A program made the position numbers and the translations under genes. From NCBI RefSeq assembly GCF_001550095.1, contig NZ_LRUC01000008.1, positions 1-64,000 of the forward strand: a stretch of DNA of 64,000 nucleotides, read 5' to 3'. The stretch comes from Celeribacter ethanolicus. GTDB taxonomy: Bacteria > Pseudomonadota > Alphaproteobacteria > Rhodobacterales > Rhodobacteraceae. The stretch's first letter is position 1. The number at the start of each line of letters is the position of its first letter. Positions 1-7,011 of the stretch are shown here, in pieces. Below the pieces are notes generated by a model, which worked only from the letters and a program-made list of their open reading frames with translations, had not been told where the DNA came from and ran no database searches.

Positions 1-1
1 T

Positions 2-616
2 ACCCGTGTCAAAGACCGGTTCGATCTGCACCCCGAGCGTTTGATCGCAGACACAGCTTATGGATCAGGCCCAATGCTGGGTTGGCTGGTTGAGCGTGAG
101 ATTGCGCCGCATATTCCCGTCATCGACAAGGCGGGGCGCAGCGACGGCACTTGGTCACGCGCGGAGTTCGAATGGGACGCGGAGAATGATCAGTATATCT
201 GCCCCGAAGGTCACGAACTGAAGCAGTTCCGGCGAAACTACTCCGACCCGAACCGAGGTCCGACCGGCAAAGGCACAGCCCGCTATCGAGCTTTGAAGGA
301 GGTTTGCCAAACCTGTCCATCGAAACCAACTTGCTGCCCGAATGCAGAAGCCCGCAAAATCACCCGCGAAGAACACGAAGACGCCCGCCAAGTTGCCCGT
401 GATATCGCCAAAACCCACCAATACGATATCTCGATGAAGCTCCGAAAGAAGGTCGAGATGCTCTTCGCGCATCTCAAACGAATTCTTGGCCTGAACCGGC
501 TCAGGTTACGTGGACCCTGCGGCGCAAATGACGAATTCCTCCTCGCCGCAACCGCCCAAAACCTCCGTAAACTGGCCAAGATCTTTCCTGCGCCGCAGCA
601 ACCGCGAAAAGCCTGA
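2..616 (+). CDS. IS1182-type transposase, C-terminal part (cut by window edge)
   Basis: The frame is open from base 2, so the gene starts left of the window. The visible 204 residues match the C-terminal half of IS1182-type DDE transposases. IADTAYG supplies a catalytic Asp near visible residue 17. A cysteine-rich insert follows (CPEGHE, then CQTCPSKPTCCP near 105). Last comes the helix KVEMLFAHLKR, carrying the catalytic Glu. DDE transposases cut and paste their own element at the terminal repeats. Assignment to the IS1182 family is from motif recognition only, and whether the full copy is intact cannot be seen. Confidence 0.75.
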   Translation, partial: TRVKDRFDLHPERLIADTAYGSGPMLGWLVEREIAPHIPVIDKAGRSDGTWSRAEFEWDAENDQYICPEGHELKQFRRNYSDPNRGPTGKGTARYRALKEVCQTCPSKPTCCPNAEARKITREEHEDARQVARDIAKTHQYDISMKLRKKVEMLFAHLKRILGLNRLRLRGPCGANDEFLLAATAQNLRKLAKIFPAPQQPRKA

Positions 617-923
617 AAAGAAAGGCGCTCACGCCCATTCGGGAACCGCAAATTCTGCGCTCGCAAACATCAGTTTTTCAACAGAATCGGCGGGAAGCGG
701 AAGTTCGCTGCGGGTGCACAATCCTTGGCTAGGATTATGAAAAGCTGCCATTCACAGCCAATGTGAACAGAATATCAATGCTGCGCCCGTAATTGGGGGC
801 GGCAATGTGCAAGAAGCGAACTTTGTAGAGCCGGTGGACGGCCCGAAGCCAAATGTAGTCGCTGCGCGCACTAAATAGAAATTCAACGCGGTTTCTGCCA
901 TAGTATAGGTGGAATTCGTCCCA
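617..923. other. Gene-free stretch: IS end plus non-coding DNA
   Basis: About 300 nt without a convincing gene. The first 75 nt are probably the insertion-sequence end. The rest is moderately AT-rich and contains a short dyad TTCACA-N5-TGTGAA at 751-767. That dyad lies downstream of the converging DUF4365-type gene and has no T-run, so I do not call it a terminator. No open frame here has a plausible start and ribosome-binding site. Confidence 0.5.
670..690 (+). repeat. Probable right terminus of the insertion sequence
   Basis: Some 55 nt after the transposase stop there is a stretch containing GTTTTTCAACAGAATC, which resembles the terminal inverted repeats of many DDE insertion sequences. 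The matching left repeat is outside the window, so the exact boundary and target duplication cannot be confirmed. Confidence 0.4.
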
Positions 924-2750
924 TTACTCGCCTGGAACGTCATGCACCGAGTCGTAGTTATTTTCGCCAACGAGCCTCTTGGTAACGCTTTGTAGCTTAT
1001 TGGAAGGCCTCATTTCATATAGCATGTTTGCCAACTGATCGAAGTGATCCAACCCATCCTGAGGGAGGTTAGCGTTTTCAATATTCTTTCGGAACAAGGC
1101 ATAAACCTCATACCCATTTCGCCATATTGCGCTTGAAAATGTTCCAAGAATAAGTTGGGAATCATTGGTCTTAAGCGCAAAGCTCATTGCGTCCGCCCAA
1201 AGGTTAGTGTCGTCATCGCACAAGAATGCTTCCAGCAGCGCAGCGCCCAAGGCGTGTGCGTACTCTTCAGCTTCCAGTGCTTGATCTATGACGCTAAACC
1301 AAGTCGCCCGATCATTAAGGATTGCGGTGCCCGCCATATCGTTTCGTTGGTAAAATTCACGCAACCAAGAACTCAACCAAGCCTTGGTAAGGGCTTCCGC
1401 CGCGTTCATTTCGTCAGGTGCCTGTGCGCCAACGTTCTCGAACATTCTCTCAGCAGCTATGAAGTCGCCGGAGTACAGCAAAGCGTCTCCAGCGCAGATG
1501 CCAACCTGAGGGTTAGGTAATAAATCGTAAGATGCACTGTAGATCACTGCCGCCGACTTGAAGTGCCGACGCCAGAAGCAACAAGAACCCAGTTCATTTA
1601 AGAAATAAGGTCTTTGAAGGTAGGTCTCGTTAAGTTTTCTGGCTTTGTTATAGTTGCTCACGGCCTTCCCGAAGTCACCATTGTTCATTTGAAAATTTGC
1701 AAAAGAATAGAAAATTGTGGACAGACGTTGATCGTCGGTTGGGTCGTGATCGGAGATTGCGTCGGTATAGAAGGTCTCGATAGCGGCTTCACGTTTTTCC
1801 ATCGGAAGTTCGCTGGACAGCAAGGCATCAATGTACTCCAGATACGCTTGATCCTGAATCGCATGAATCCTATTCCACTTAGCAATGTCCGCTGCGATTT
1901 TCGGATCATCAATTGCCAGCTGAGCTATTCGACTAGAAAATAACCGACTATTCGTCGTGAATTTTTTTTCGTGAATTATCCTTGTCAGCTCCGAAGCCTG
2001 ACGATGGAACTCATATCTACCGGTCATATAGGCCAGCGCATAAGACAGCCTTGGAAGGACATCATCGCTTGAAAAGCTATCAGTCATCCAAGTGATACTT
2101 GTCACAACATCTATTGATGCAGTGATTGCATCATCTTGAAGGCGTATCACGATTGGCAAACACCGCTCTGGGTCGCGATTAGAGTTGATCATTTTGCTCA
2201 TACCTTGAAGCTTATATACCGCGAGCTTCAATTCAAATACATCCGAGCCCGCTTTACCCTCATCATCAACGGTCAATCCAAGCGGCAGCCTTCTTGTTTC
2301 AGATCTGATTGTCTTCAGTACTTTGACGGTTTGCAGCACTTTTGATGGTGTCTCGTCATCCCACGCATCTGTTTCCGAAAAGTTAATCGTTGCCGAAGCC
2401 GCCGAGGTAGTGCCTATCTGCGCAAAAATGTTGCTAATCCACATAAAATGAGTGGCACGCGTGGCATCACAGTAGCGCACAAGAATCGACGGCGCGTCTA
2501 AAGAGGCAAGATACTCAAGACGGTCTATCTTCATGCTCACAGAGCGTTCTGCCTCTTTTCTATCTGTCGCTTTCAGCTGAACATAGAAAAGCAACCCGGT
2601 GGATTTTCCATCTTCGTCAAAAATCTCCACTTCTAAATCTACGCCATAGTCTTTGTCTTTTGACCGGCACACCCACTCGTCGGGCAAAAGCCTTTGAAAT
2701 TCGACAACGGAAATGTCTTCTAGGCGGTGGCTTCGCGTTCTTTTTGGCAA
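924..2750 (-). CDS. DUF4365-type (PD-(D/E)XK nuclease-like) protein with TPR-like C-terminal region
   Basis: 608 residues. The N-terminal ~140 residues have the DUF4365 pattern: E11/E17, then YGVDLEVEIF with D38 and E40, then FYVQLKAT with Q58-x-K60. This spacing fits the PD-(D/E)XK nuclease fold. The remainder is predicted helical with TPR-like pairs, clearest around residues 350-440 (NNGDFGKAVSNYNKA and following). The start is TTG: the upstream in-frame stretch runs to a stop with no ATG or GTG, and GGAG lies 5 nt upstream. Composition is AT-rich compared with the chromosome. DUF4365 proteins are often found on genomic islands near defence genes, so a nucleic-acid-targeting defence role is plausible but inferred. 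It stands alone on its strand. Confidence 0.75.
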   Translation of the reverse strand: MPKRTRSHRLEDISVVEFQRLLPDEWVCRSKDKDYGVDLEVEIFDEDGKSTGLLFYVQLKATDRKEAERSVSMKIDRLEYLASLDAPSILVRYCDATRATHFMWISNIFAQIGTTSAASATINFSETDAWDDETPSKVLQTVKVLKTIRSETRRLPLGLTVDDEGKAGSDVFELKLAVYKLQGMSKMINSNRDPERCLPIVIRLQDDAITASIDVVTSITWMTDSFSSDDVLPRLSYALAYMTGRYEFHRQASELTRIIHEKKFTTNSRLFSSRIAQLAIDDPKIAADIAKWNRIHAIQDQAYLEYIDALLSSELPMEKREAAIETFYTDAISDHDPTDDQRLSTIFYSFANFQMNNGDFGKAVSNYNKARKLNETYLQRPYFLNELGSCCFWRRHFKSAAVIYSASYDLLPNPQVGICAGDALLYSGDFIAAERMFENVGAQAPDEMNAAEALTKAWLSSWLREFYQRNDMAGTAILNDRATWFSVIDQALEAEEYAHALGAALLEAFLCDDDTNLWADAMSFALKTNDSQLILGTFSSAIWRNGYEVYALFRKNIENANLPQDGLDHFDQLANMLYEMRPSNKLQSVTKRLVGENNYDSVHDVPGE

Positions 2751-3008
2751 GGTTGCTCCGGAATTGTTATTAGAATCGTATCAGCCAATGACTTCGGCCT
2801 ATTTTGTTCATGAAAAAGCTGTAGGATTGATGGTCAAGCGCCACCAGCGAGCAGATGGATACTATCCAGATACCTTGGAAAGAAGCCACCTTAGATTTCA
2901 GATTTCCTCATGGTCTATCAATGTCAGCTTCGGGCAAGCTGCGCTACGGCGTCTCCTGCTGCAACGAACGGCAGCTCCGGGCCGTATATGCACGCCAAGA
3001 GTGGCATC

Positions 3009-3512
3009 TTACCACCGTCGCCAGCTTAGTCCCATTGTTGCCGCGATAGGTTCAGGGCAGCCAGCTTGAACACGACTTCGGTATGCACGTACAGATAGCC
3101 CGTTTTCCAGCGCAATTACCTCCCACTCATCATTCGGATTATGCGCTATGTCCCGAACACCTTCAGTTGCAGCCCTTTCACCCGACCAACCTCGTTTGAG
3201 GCGCTGTCTGAAGGTTTGAAATGCTATCCCATTTTCTTCAGCAACCGGCCAAGCTGGGAGACCGCTCTCAAATTCAGCCAAACCATCACGGCGCCGGTTT
3301 TCAAAGGCAGCACGATCATATGGGAATTGGGTATGCTCACAGGGAACAGTCCACACCTTCGATCCATTCTCGGCGTCCTCAAGGCTCACCGCTGAGGCGT
3401 CATCCAATGGAAATGGCTTCAGTCCATAGCGCTTACAAAGCCACCAGGCATCTTCGCGGCTTGCGGCTTTGCCAATTACCTCACCACCCAATGGAGCAAC
3501 ATCGTTGATCAT
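3009..3512 (-). CDS. Hypothetical protein with two internal ~30-residue helical repeats
   Basis: 167 residues from ATG at 3512 (a TTG lies one codon upstream). I do not recognise a named family. The C-terminal half contains two copies of one unit: residues 91-120 (ENGIAFQTFRQRLKRGWS core) and 134-163 (ENGLSVRAYRSRVQAGC core). They share 11 of 30 positions without gaps. Units of this type (Glu-x-Gly-Ile, then Arg-x-Arg-Leu-x-x-Gly-Trp-Ser) look like small helix-turn-helix or homeodomain-like modules seen in phage-related proteins. DNA binding is therefore possible. The N-terminal part (WWLCKRYGLKPF) is unassigned. The ribosome-binding site is weak. Confidence 0.55.
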   Translation of the reverse strand: MINDVAPLGGEVIGKAASREDAWWLCKRYGLKPFPLDDASAVSLEDAENGSKVWTVPCEHTQFPYDRAAFENRRRDGLAEFESGLPAWPVAEENGIAFQTFRQRLKRGWSGERAATEGVRDIAHNPNDEWEVIALENGLSVRAYRSRVQAGCPEPIAATMGLSWRRW

Positions 3513-3556
3513 CAATACATTCCGTTTCAGAAATGGTGTGAATCCGCGTGGTCGAG

Positions 3557-3868
3557 TCAGATTATATCGTTTCTACTCATTGAACGCAGGCGCCGAGAGA
3601 AATAGCTCTCAATCCCAACGGCTAGCATAAAGGCCGGAAGGGCCGCCACCACGACAAAACCCGCAACTGTGGCAGTCAGGAGTGGCGCCCATGGCATGCC
3701 ATCTCCGTTCCAGAGGACACATAGCGCACCCCACGCCATCAAGTAAGTCAATGAAAAAACACACATAACGTCGATCACAGGGCGCGTGAAACGGCCAATG
3801 TCGCATTGCATCCGTTCGGTTGCCGCTAATTGGTGACGCCTCCAAGTATCGGGTTGTCTCAGGTCCAT
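3557..3868 (-). CDS. Small membrane protein with two transmembrane helices
   Basis: 103 residues with hydrophobic segments at about 31-53 and 61-86, and a basic tail (SRRLRSMSRN). No family is recognised. The ATG is preceded by GAGAG about 7 nt upstream and lies only 2 nt after the stop codon of the XRE regulator gene. The two are therefore almost certainly co-transcribed and translationally coupled. The regulator may control this gene, or the membrane protein may modulate the regulator. That is inference from position only. Confidence 0.6.
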   Translation of the reverse strand: MDLRQPDTWRRHQLAATERMQCDIGRFTRPVIDVMCVFSLTYLMAWGALCVLWNGDGMPWAPLLTATVAGFVVVAALPAFMLAVGIESYFSRRLRSMSRNDII

Positions 3869-3870
3869 TT

Positions 3871-4326
3871 TTATTCTCTCAACAATTCTATCCAGGTGTG
3901 GACATCGTCCATGGCTATTTCCTTTCCTTCCAGGAAGGATCGGTACCAGCGCGCGGCAATCGCCCCGCGCTTTTCGCTTTTCAGCTTGGTCCCGCTGTCA
4001 GACAAATACTTGTCCAGAGCGACCTCGAAGTCTTCCAGCGCAGTCAGATCATGCTCCAACCGGACGGCCTCGACTCCTAACAGAATCCAGTTCAGGTCTA
4101 CCCGAAATTGACGGTGCAACTCGACCAATGCTTCGACAGGGATCGAGCGCTTGCCCAGCTCATAGCTCTGATAAGCGCGGAGAGAGATTCCGAGAGCTTC
4201 GGCCATTTTCACCTGCGACATACCAAGCTCATTGCGTGCGATCGCGATGCGCGCGCCAAGGGCGCTCAAGTAGTCATACGGACGATCAGCCATTATCGTG
4301 AGCAATCCACTTGCGGTTGCGCTCAT
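3871..4326 (-). CDS. XRE-family transcriptional regulator
   Basis: 151 residues. A Cro/CI-type helix-turn-helix domain covers about residues 25-82 (ARIAIARNELGMSQVKMAEALG as recognition region, then RAYQSYELGKRSIP). The C-terminal ~65 residues (about 86-151) contain charged helices of unknown function. ATG at 4324-4326 is used here; an internal Met at residue 12 is also possible. The gene diverges from the AlpA-like gene at 4436. A dyad CACAA-N14-TTGTG at 4341-4364 just upstream is a candidate operator. It leads a two-gene unit with the small membrane protein. A likely role is control of the element's own genes. Confidence 0.8.
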   Translation of the reverse strand: MSATASGLLTIMADRPYDYLSALGARIAIARNELGMSQVKMAEALGISLRAYQSYELGKRSIPVEALVELHRQFRVDLNWILLGVEAVRLEHDLTALEDFEVALDKYLSDSGTKLKSEKRGAIAARWYRSFLEGKEIAMDDVHTWIELLRE

Positions 4327-4340
4327 ATGAGTGTTATACG

Positions 4341-4364
4341 CACAAATGAACGTTATTCGTTGTG
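4341..4364. promoter_or_regulatory. Candidate operator dyad between divergent regulator and cassette genes
   Basis: CACAA at 4341-4345 and TTGTG at 4360-4364 form a perfect 5-bp outer dyad. It lies 15 nt upstream of the XRE regulator start and about 70 nt upstream of the AlpA-like gene. Position and symmetry suit an autoregulatory XRE operator. No second copy is seen, and binding is unproven. Confidence 0.3.
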
Positions 4365-4435
4365 TTTCGTTGTCGGACCATGACGCTTGAGCGCATTCAA
4401 CCCGATTCGCGCTACGTTACTAAAAGGAGAGGGTT

Positions 4436-4675
4436 TTGGCACAGGAAAAGTTGCTTTCCCCGAAAGAACTGGGCGAGCTTGTCGGGCTGAGCGCCGCGCA
4501 AGTTCGCGCGTTGATGAACGACGGACGGCTAGAGTTCGTGGAGATTTCCGCGAAGACAAAGATGCTGACCATGAGTGGTTGGGAGCGGTTCCAGCGCAAC
4601 GCGACCAGGTTCAAACGCCCTGAAGGCGAGCAACCGAGCCTGCCCTTGGGCGAGCCGCAGCACTCTAGCCTTTGA
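4436..4675 (+). CDS. AlpA/excisionase-like helix-turn-helix protein
   Basis: 79 residues. Residues 7-35 (LSPKELGELVGLSAAQVRALMNDGRLE) form a MerR/AlpA-type winged-helix recognition region, as in excisionases and DNA-binding domains of the MerR superfamily. The rest is short and proline-rich. The start is TTG: a strong AAGGAG lies 7 nt upstream and no better start exists. It is the first gene of a three-gene cassette that ends with the integrase. A recombination directionality factor or an activator of excision genes is the likely role, inferred from size and position. Confidence 0.65.
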   Translation: MAQEKLLSPKELGELVGLSAAQVRALMNDGRLEFVEISAKTKMLTMSGWERFQRNATRFKRPEGEQPSLPLGEPQHSSL

Positions 4676-4691
4676 CGTGGGAGGAACCCCT

Positions 4692-4865
4692 ATGGCCATG
4701 CCCCGCGCAACGCTGACGCAGAGCGAATTGACCCGATACCTCAAGGCGTACCGGGATGCAGGTATTCCGGTCGTACGGTCCGAGATCAGCCGGGACGGCA
4801 AGGTCGTGATCTACAGCACCGAGAAACAGACCGACGAGGTCAACAACCCGTGGGATCGCCCGTGA
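4692..4865 (+). CDS. Small integrase-associated protein (57 residues)
   Basis: Starts MAMPRATLTQSELTRYLKAY and ends with a beta-like DGKVVIYS stretch. GGGAGG lies 6 nt before the ATG. An open frame extends further upstream, but this ATG with its ribosome-binding site is preferred. The last four bases overlap the GTG start of the integrase (GTGA), so the two are translationally coupled. From memory, proteins of this pattern (TQ-x-(D/E)LTR-x-x-K-A, then a D/G-K-V-VI-x-(T/S) motif) sit directly upstream of integrases in many alphaproteobacterial phages and islands. Their function has no name that I know of. Confidence 0.65.
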   Translation: MAMPRATLTQSELTRYLKAYRDAGIPVVRSEISRDGKVVIYSTEKQTDEVNNPWDRP

Positions 4866-5980
4866 AACGCCGAAAGCAGTTTCCCGGCGCGACGGCCTAT
4901 TTCGACCGGCACGGGAAACGGCGGTGGCGGTTTCGGAAGGGTGGGTTTTCGGCGGAGTTGGGAAGTGACTACGGGTCGGAGGATTTCGTTCGCCGTTATG
5001 AGGACGCGGTGAACGGGCACAAGACGCGCGGCCTGATTGGGGCGAACCGGACCAAGCCCTACAGCGTCAGCCAGCTCGTGGCGCTCTGGTATCGCTCGCC
5101 CGAGTTCCTCGACCTCGCGCCCAGTACGCAGAAGGTGTATCGCGGGGTCGTCGAAAAATTCCGGGGAGAGCATGGCGACAAGCCGGTGCGGCTGATGCAG
5201 CGGCGGCATGTGCAGACGATCCTGGCCGAGAAAGCCGAGACCCCGACAGCGGCGAACAACCTGCGCAAGCGGCTGATCCAGTTGATGGATTTCGCGATTA
5301 CGCTGGACTGGCGCGGTGATAATCCGGCACGGGCGACAAAGCCTTTCCGCGTGGGCGGTGATGGTTTTCATACCTGGGACGAAGAGGAACTGGCGCAGTT
5401 CTTCAAGGTCCACAAGCCCGGCACACTTGCGCATACGGCGGTGACGCTGATGCTCTATACCGGCGCGGCGCGTGTCGATGCGGTGACGCTGGGGCCTAAG
5501 AACGTCCGCAGCGGCAAGATCGAGTATCGGCGGCAGAAGACGCAACGCTCAGGCGGTGTGCTGGTTTCCGTCCCGATCCACCCGGACTTGGCGGAGGTGC
5601 TGGACAAATTGCCGAAGGACAGGCCCTTTCTGGCCACCCAGAAAGGCACTATGCGGTCCGCCGGCGGCCTGGGCAATCTCATGCAACGTTGGACCGAAGA
5701 GGCCAAACTGCCCCAGTGTTCCGCCCACGGGCTGCGCAAGGCTTGCGCACGTCGTTTGGCCGAGGCCGGGGCTACTGCGCACGAGATTGGCGCGGTCACA
5801 GGCCACAAAACGCTGGCCCTCGTGCAGCGCTACACCGAGGCCGCTGGCCGCGAAGGCATGGCCGATTCCGCGATTGAGAAACTGATCGCCCGCCCCAATG
5901 GCGAGCGCAATTTGGCGAACCTTCCCAAGAGGTTCGTCAAATACGACACCAAACCCAAACAGGGAAAGGATAATTTATGA
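4862..5980 (+). CDS. Tyrosine-type site-specific integrase
   Basis: 372 residues from GTG at 4862; another GTG lies four codons earlier. The N-terminal ~60 residues resemble an arm-binding region (FPGATAYFDRHGKRRWRFRK). A SAM-like core-binding domain follows at about 65-160, and the catalytic domain at about 165-345. Catalytic residues are visible: R204 (YTGAARVD), H289 and R292 (HGLRKAC), H315 (TGHKT) and the nucleophile Y324 (QRYTE). The gene reads toward the tRNA-Lys 3' end, its stop codon 4 nt away. It should catalyse integration and excision of the element at the tRNA-Lys site. All catalytic residues are present, so it is probably functional. Confidence 0.93.
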   Translation: MKRRKQFPGATAYFDRHGKRRWRFRKGGFSAELGSDYGSEDFVRRYEDAVNGHKTRGLIGANRTKPYSVSQLVALWYRSPEFLDLAPSTQKVYRGVVEKFRGEHGDKPVRLMQRRHVQTILAEKAETPTAANNLRKRLIQLMDFAITLDWRGDNPARATKPFRVGGDGFHTWDEEELAQFFKVHKPGTLAHTAVTLMLYTGAARVDAVTLGPKNVRSGKIEYRRQKTQRSGGVLVSVPIHPDLAEVLDKLPKDRPFLATQKGTMRSAGGLGNLMQRWTEEAKLPQCSAHGLRKACARRLAEAGATAHEIGAVTGHKTLALVQRYTEAAGREGMADSAIEKLIARPNGERNLANLPKRFVKYDTKPKQGKDNL

Positions 5981-5984
5981 GAAG

Positions 5985-6060
5985 TGGTGAGCCGTGCAGG
6001 ATTCGAACCTGCGACCCACTGATTAAAAGTCAGTTGCTCTACCAACTGAGCTAACGGCCC
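5985..6060 (-). tRNA. tRNA-Lys (anticodon UUU)
   Basis: On the minus strand the gene begins GGGCCGT and ends ACGGCTC plus discriminator A and an encoded CCA. The 7-bp acceptor stem closes with one G-T pair. The anticodon loop CTTTTAA gives UUU, lysine. The D arm (GCTCAGTTGGTAGAGC) and T arm (GGTTCGAATCC) are canonical. Its 3' end faces the integrase, which is why it is the likely attachment site. The tRNA remains complete. Confidence 0.97.
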
Positions 6061-6090
6061 ACTCTCTCAGTCTCATCGACTGTGCGGCGG

Positions 6091-6119
6091 GGTTTAATGT
6101 CGTGGGTCAGGACCGTCAA
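6091..6119 (-). promoter_or_regulatory. Promoter of tRNA-Lys
   Basis: On the minus strand TTGACG (6119-6114), a 17-nt spacer, then TAAACC (6096-6091), with the tRNA starting 30 nt further on. TTGAC-type -35 boxes are typical for alphaproteobacterial tRNA genes. Confidence 0.55.
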
Positions 6120-6174
6120 GCGCAAAACTGAGATTTTCTTGGAAAAGGTTTCGACAAGGTTTATATGCCCGCCC

Positions 6175-7011
6175 ATGCAACAGGATTTTGACACCTCCCG
6201 CCGCCTTCCGTTTCTGAAAATGCATGGGCTGGGCAATGACTTCGTGATCCTCGATTCACGAGGGCGGGACGCGATTGTCACCGCTGAACTAGCGCGCGCC
6301 GTGGGGGATCGCCATCGCGGCGTGGGGTTCGATCAGCTGGCCGAGATCCGTAGCTCGGATACCGCCGATATTGATCTCGACTTTTGGAACTCTGACGGAT
6401 CGCGGGCGGGCGCTTGTGGCAACGCCACGCGCTGTGTCGGGCGGTTGATGTTGGATGAGACGGGAAAGGACGAGATCACGATTCGCACCGAGCGGGGGAT
6501 TCTGATTGCTCGGCGTGCGGGCGATGAGGTCTCGGTCAATATGGGCCACCCGCAGCGCATGTGGGACGAGGTGCCTTTGTCGCATCCGGTCGACACCGAT
6601 TTCTTGCCGCTCGACGGCGAACCTGTCGCGGTGGGCATGGGCAATCCTCATGCGGTGTTCTTTGTGCCTGACATTAACGAGGTTGATGTTGCAGGTTGGG
6701 GCAAGCGCGTCGAATACGATCCGCTTTTCCCGCAGCGCACCAATGTCGAGTTCGCCGAAGTGCGGGCGCGCGACGAGATCAGAATGCGGGTCTGGGAGCG
6801 TGGCACGGGGATCACGCTGGCCTGTGGTTCGGGGGCCTGTGCGACGGCTGTGGCGGCCTCTGTGCGCGGCCTGACGGACAAGACAGTGCGGATGGAGGTC
6901 GATGGTGGCTGGCTGACGCTCGATTGGCGTGAGGACGGCGTCTGGATGACCGGTCCGACGCAGTTGGTGTTCCAGGCGGAATTTGACACGTCTTTCTTGG
7001 AGTGTGTCTGA
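6175..7011 (+). CDS. dapF: Diaminopimelate epimerase
   Basis: 278 residues, the normal family length. It interconverts LL- and meso-diaminopimelate, the last step before peptidoglycan cross-linking and lysine synthesis; a cytosolic PLP-independent racemase. The two catalytic cysteines are C81 (GACGNATR) and C217 ([10 protein letters not shown]). The MHGLGNDFV start motif lies at 16-24. The open frame extends upstream to 6082, but ATG 6175 gives the conserved N-terminus. The stop overlaps the mtaB start (TGATG), so the two are co-translated. Confidence 0.96.
   Translation: MQQDFDTSRRLPFLKMHGLGNDFVILDSRGRDAIVTAELARAVGDRHRGVGFDQLAEIRSSDTADIDLDFWNSDGSRAGACGNATRCVGRLMLDETGKDEITIRTERGILIARRAGDEVSVNMGHPQRMWDEVPLSHPVDTDFLPLDGEPVAVGMGNPHAVFFVPDINEVDVAGWGKRVEYDPLFPQRTNVEFAEVRARDEIRMRVWERGTGITLACGSGACATAVAASVRGLTDKTVRMEVDGGWLTLDWREDGVWMTGPTQLVFQAEFDTSFLECV

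Larger units (their letters stand above)
1..5984. mobile_element. Integrase-proximal end of an integrative element inserted at tRNA-Lys
   Basis: This stretch carries a transposase remnant, a DUF4365-type gene, small unknown genes, an XRE regulator, an AlpA-like HTH gene and a tyrosine integrase. The integrase stop codon lies 4 nt from the 3' end of an intact tRNA-Lys gene. Integrases commonly use tRNA 3' ends as attachment sites. The stretch from about 700 to 4400 is visibly more AT-rich than the chromosome that follows. I found no second copy of the tRNA 3' end between 1 and 5980, so the left junction is presumably outside the window. Whether the element is still mobile cannot be judged here. 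Confidence 0.7.

Noticed and set aside
751-767. TTCACA-N5-TGTGAA as a terminator or operator
   Set aside because: It has no T-run, a short AT-rich stem and no nearby gene start.
2751-3008. Possible decayed gene between the DUF4365-type gene and the repeat protein
   Set aside because: A short plus-strand frame (2855-3049) exists, but it has no ribosome-binding site and no recognised similarity. There is nothing to separate it from chance.
1-5980. A second copy of the tRNA-Lys 3' end marking the far end of the element
   Set aside because: I looked for the T-arm and acceptor sequence and saw no copy. The far junction is presumably outside the window.
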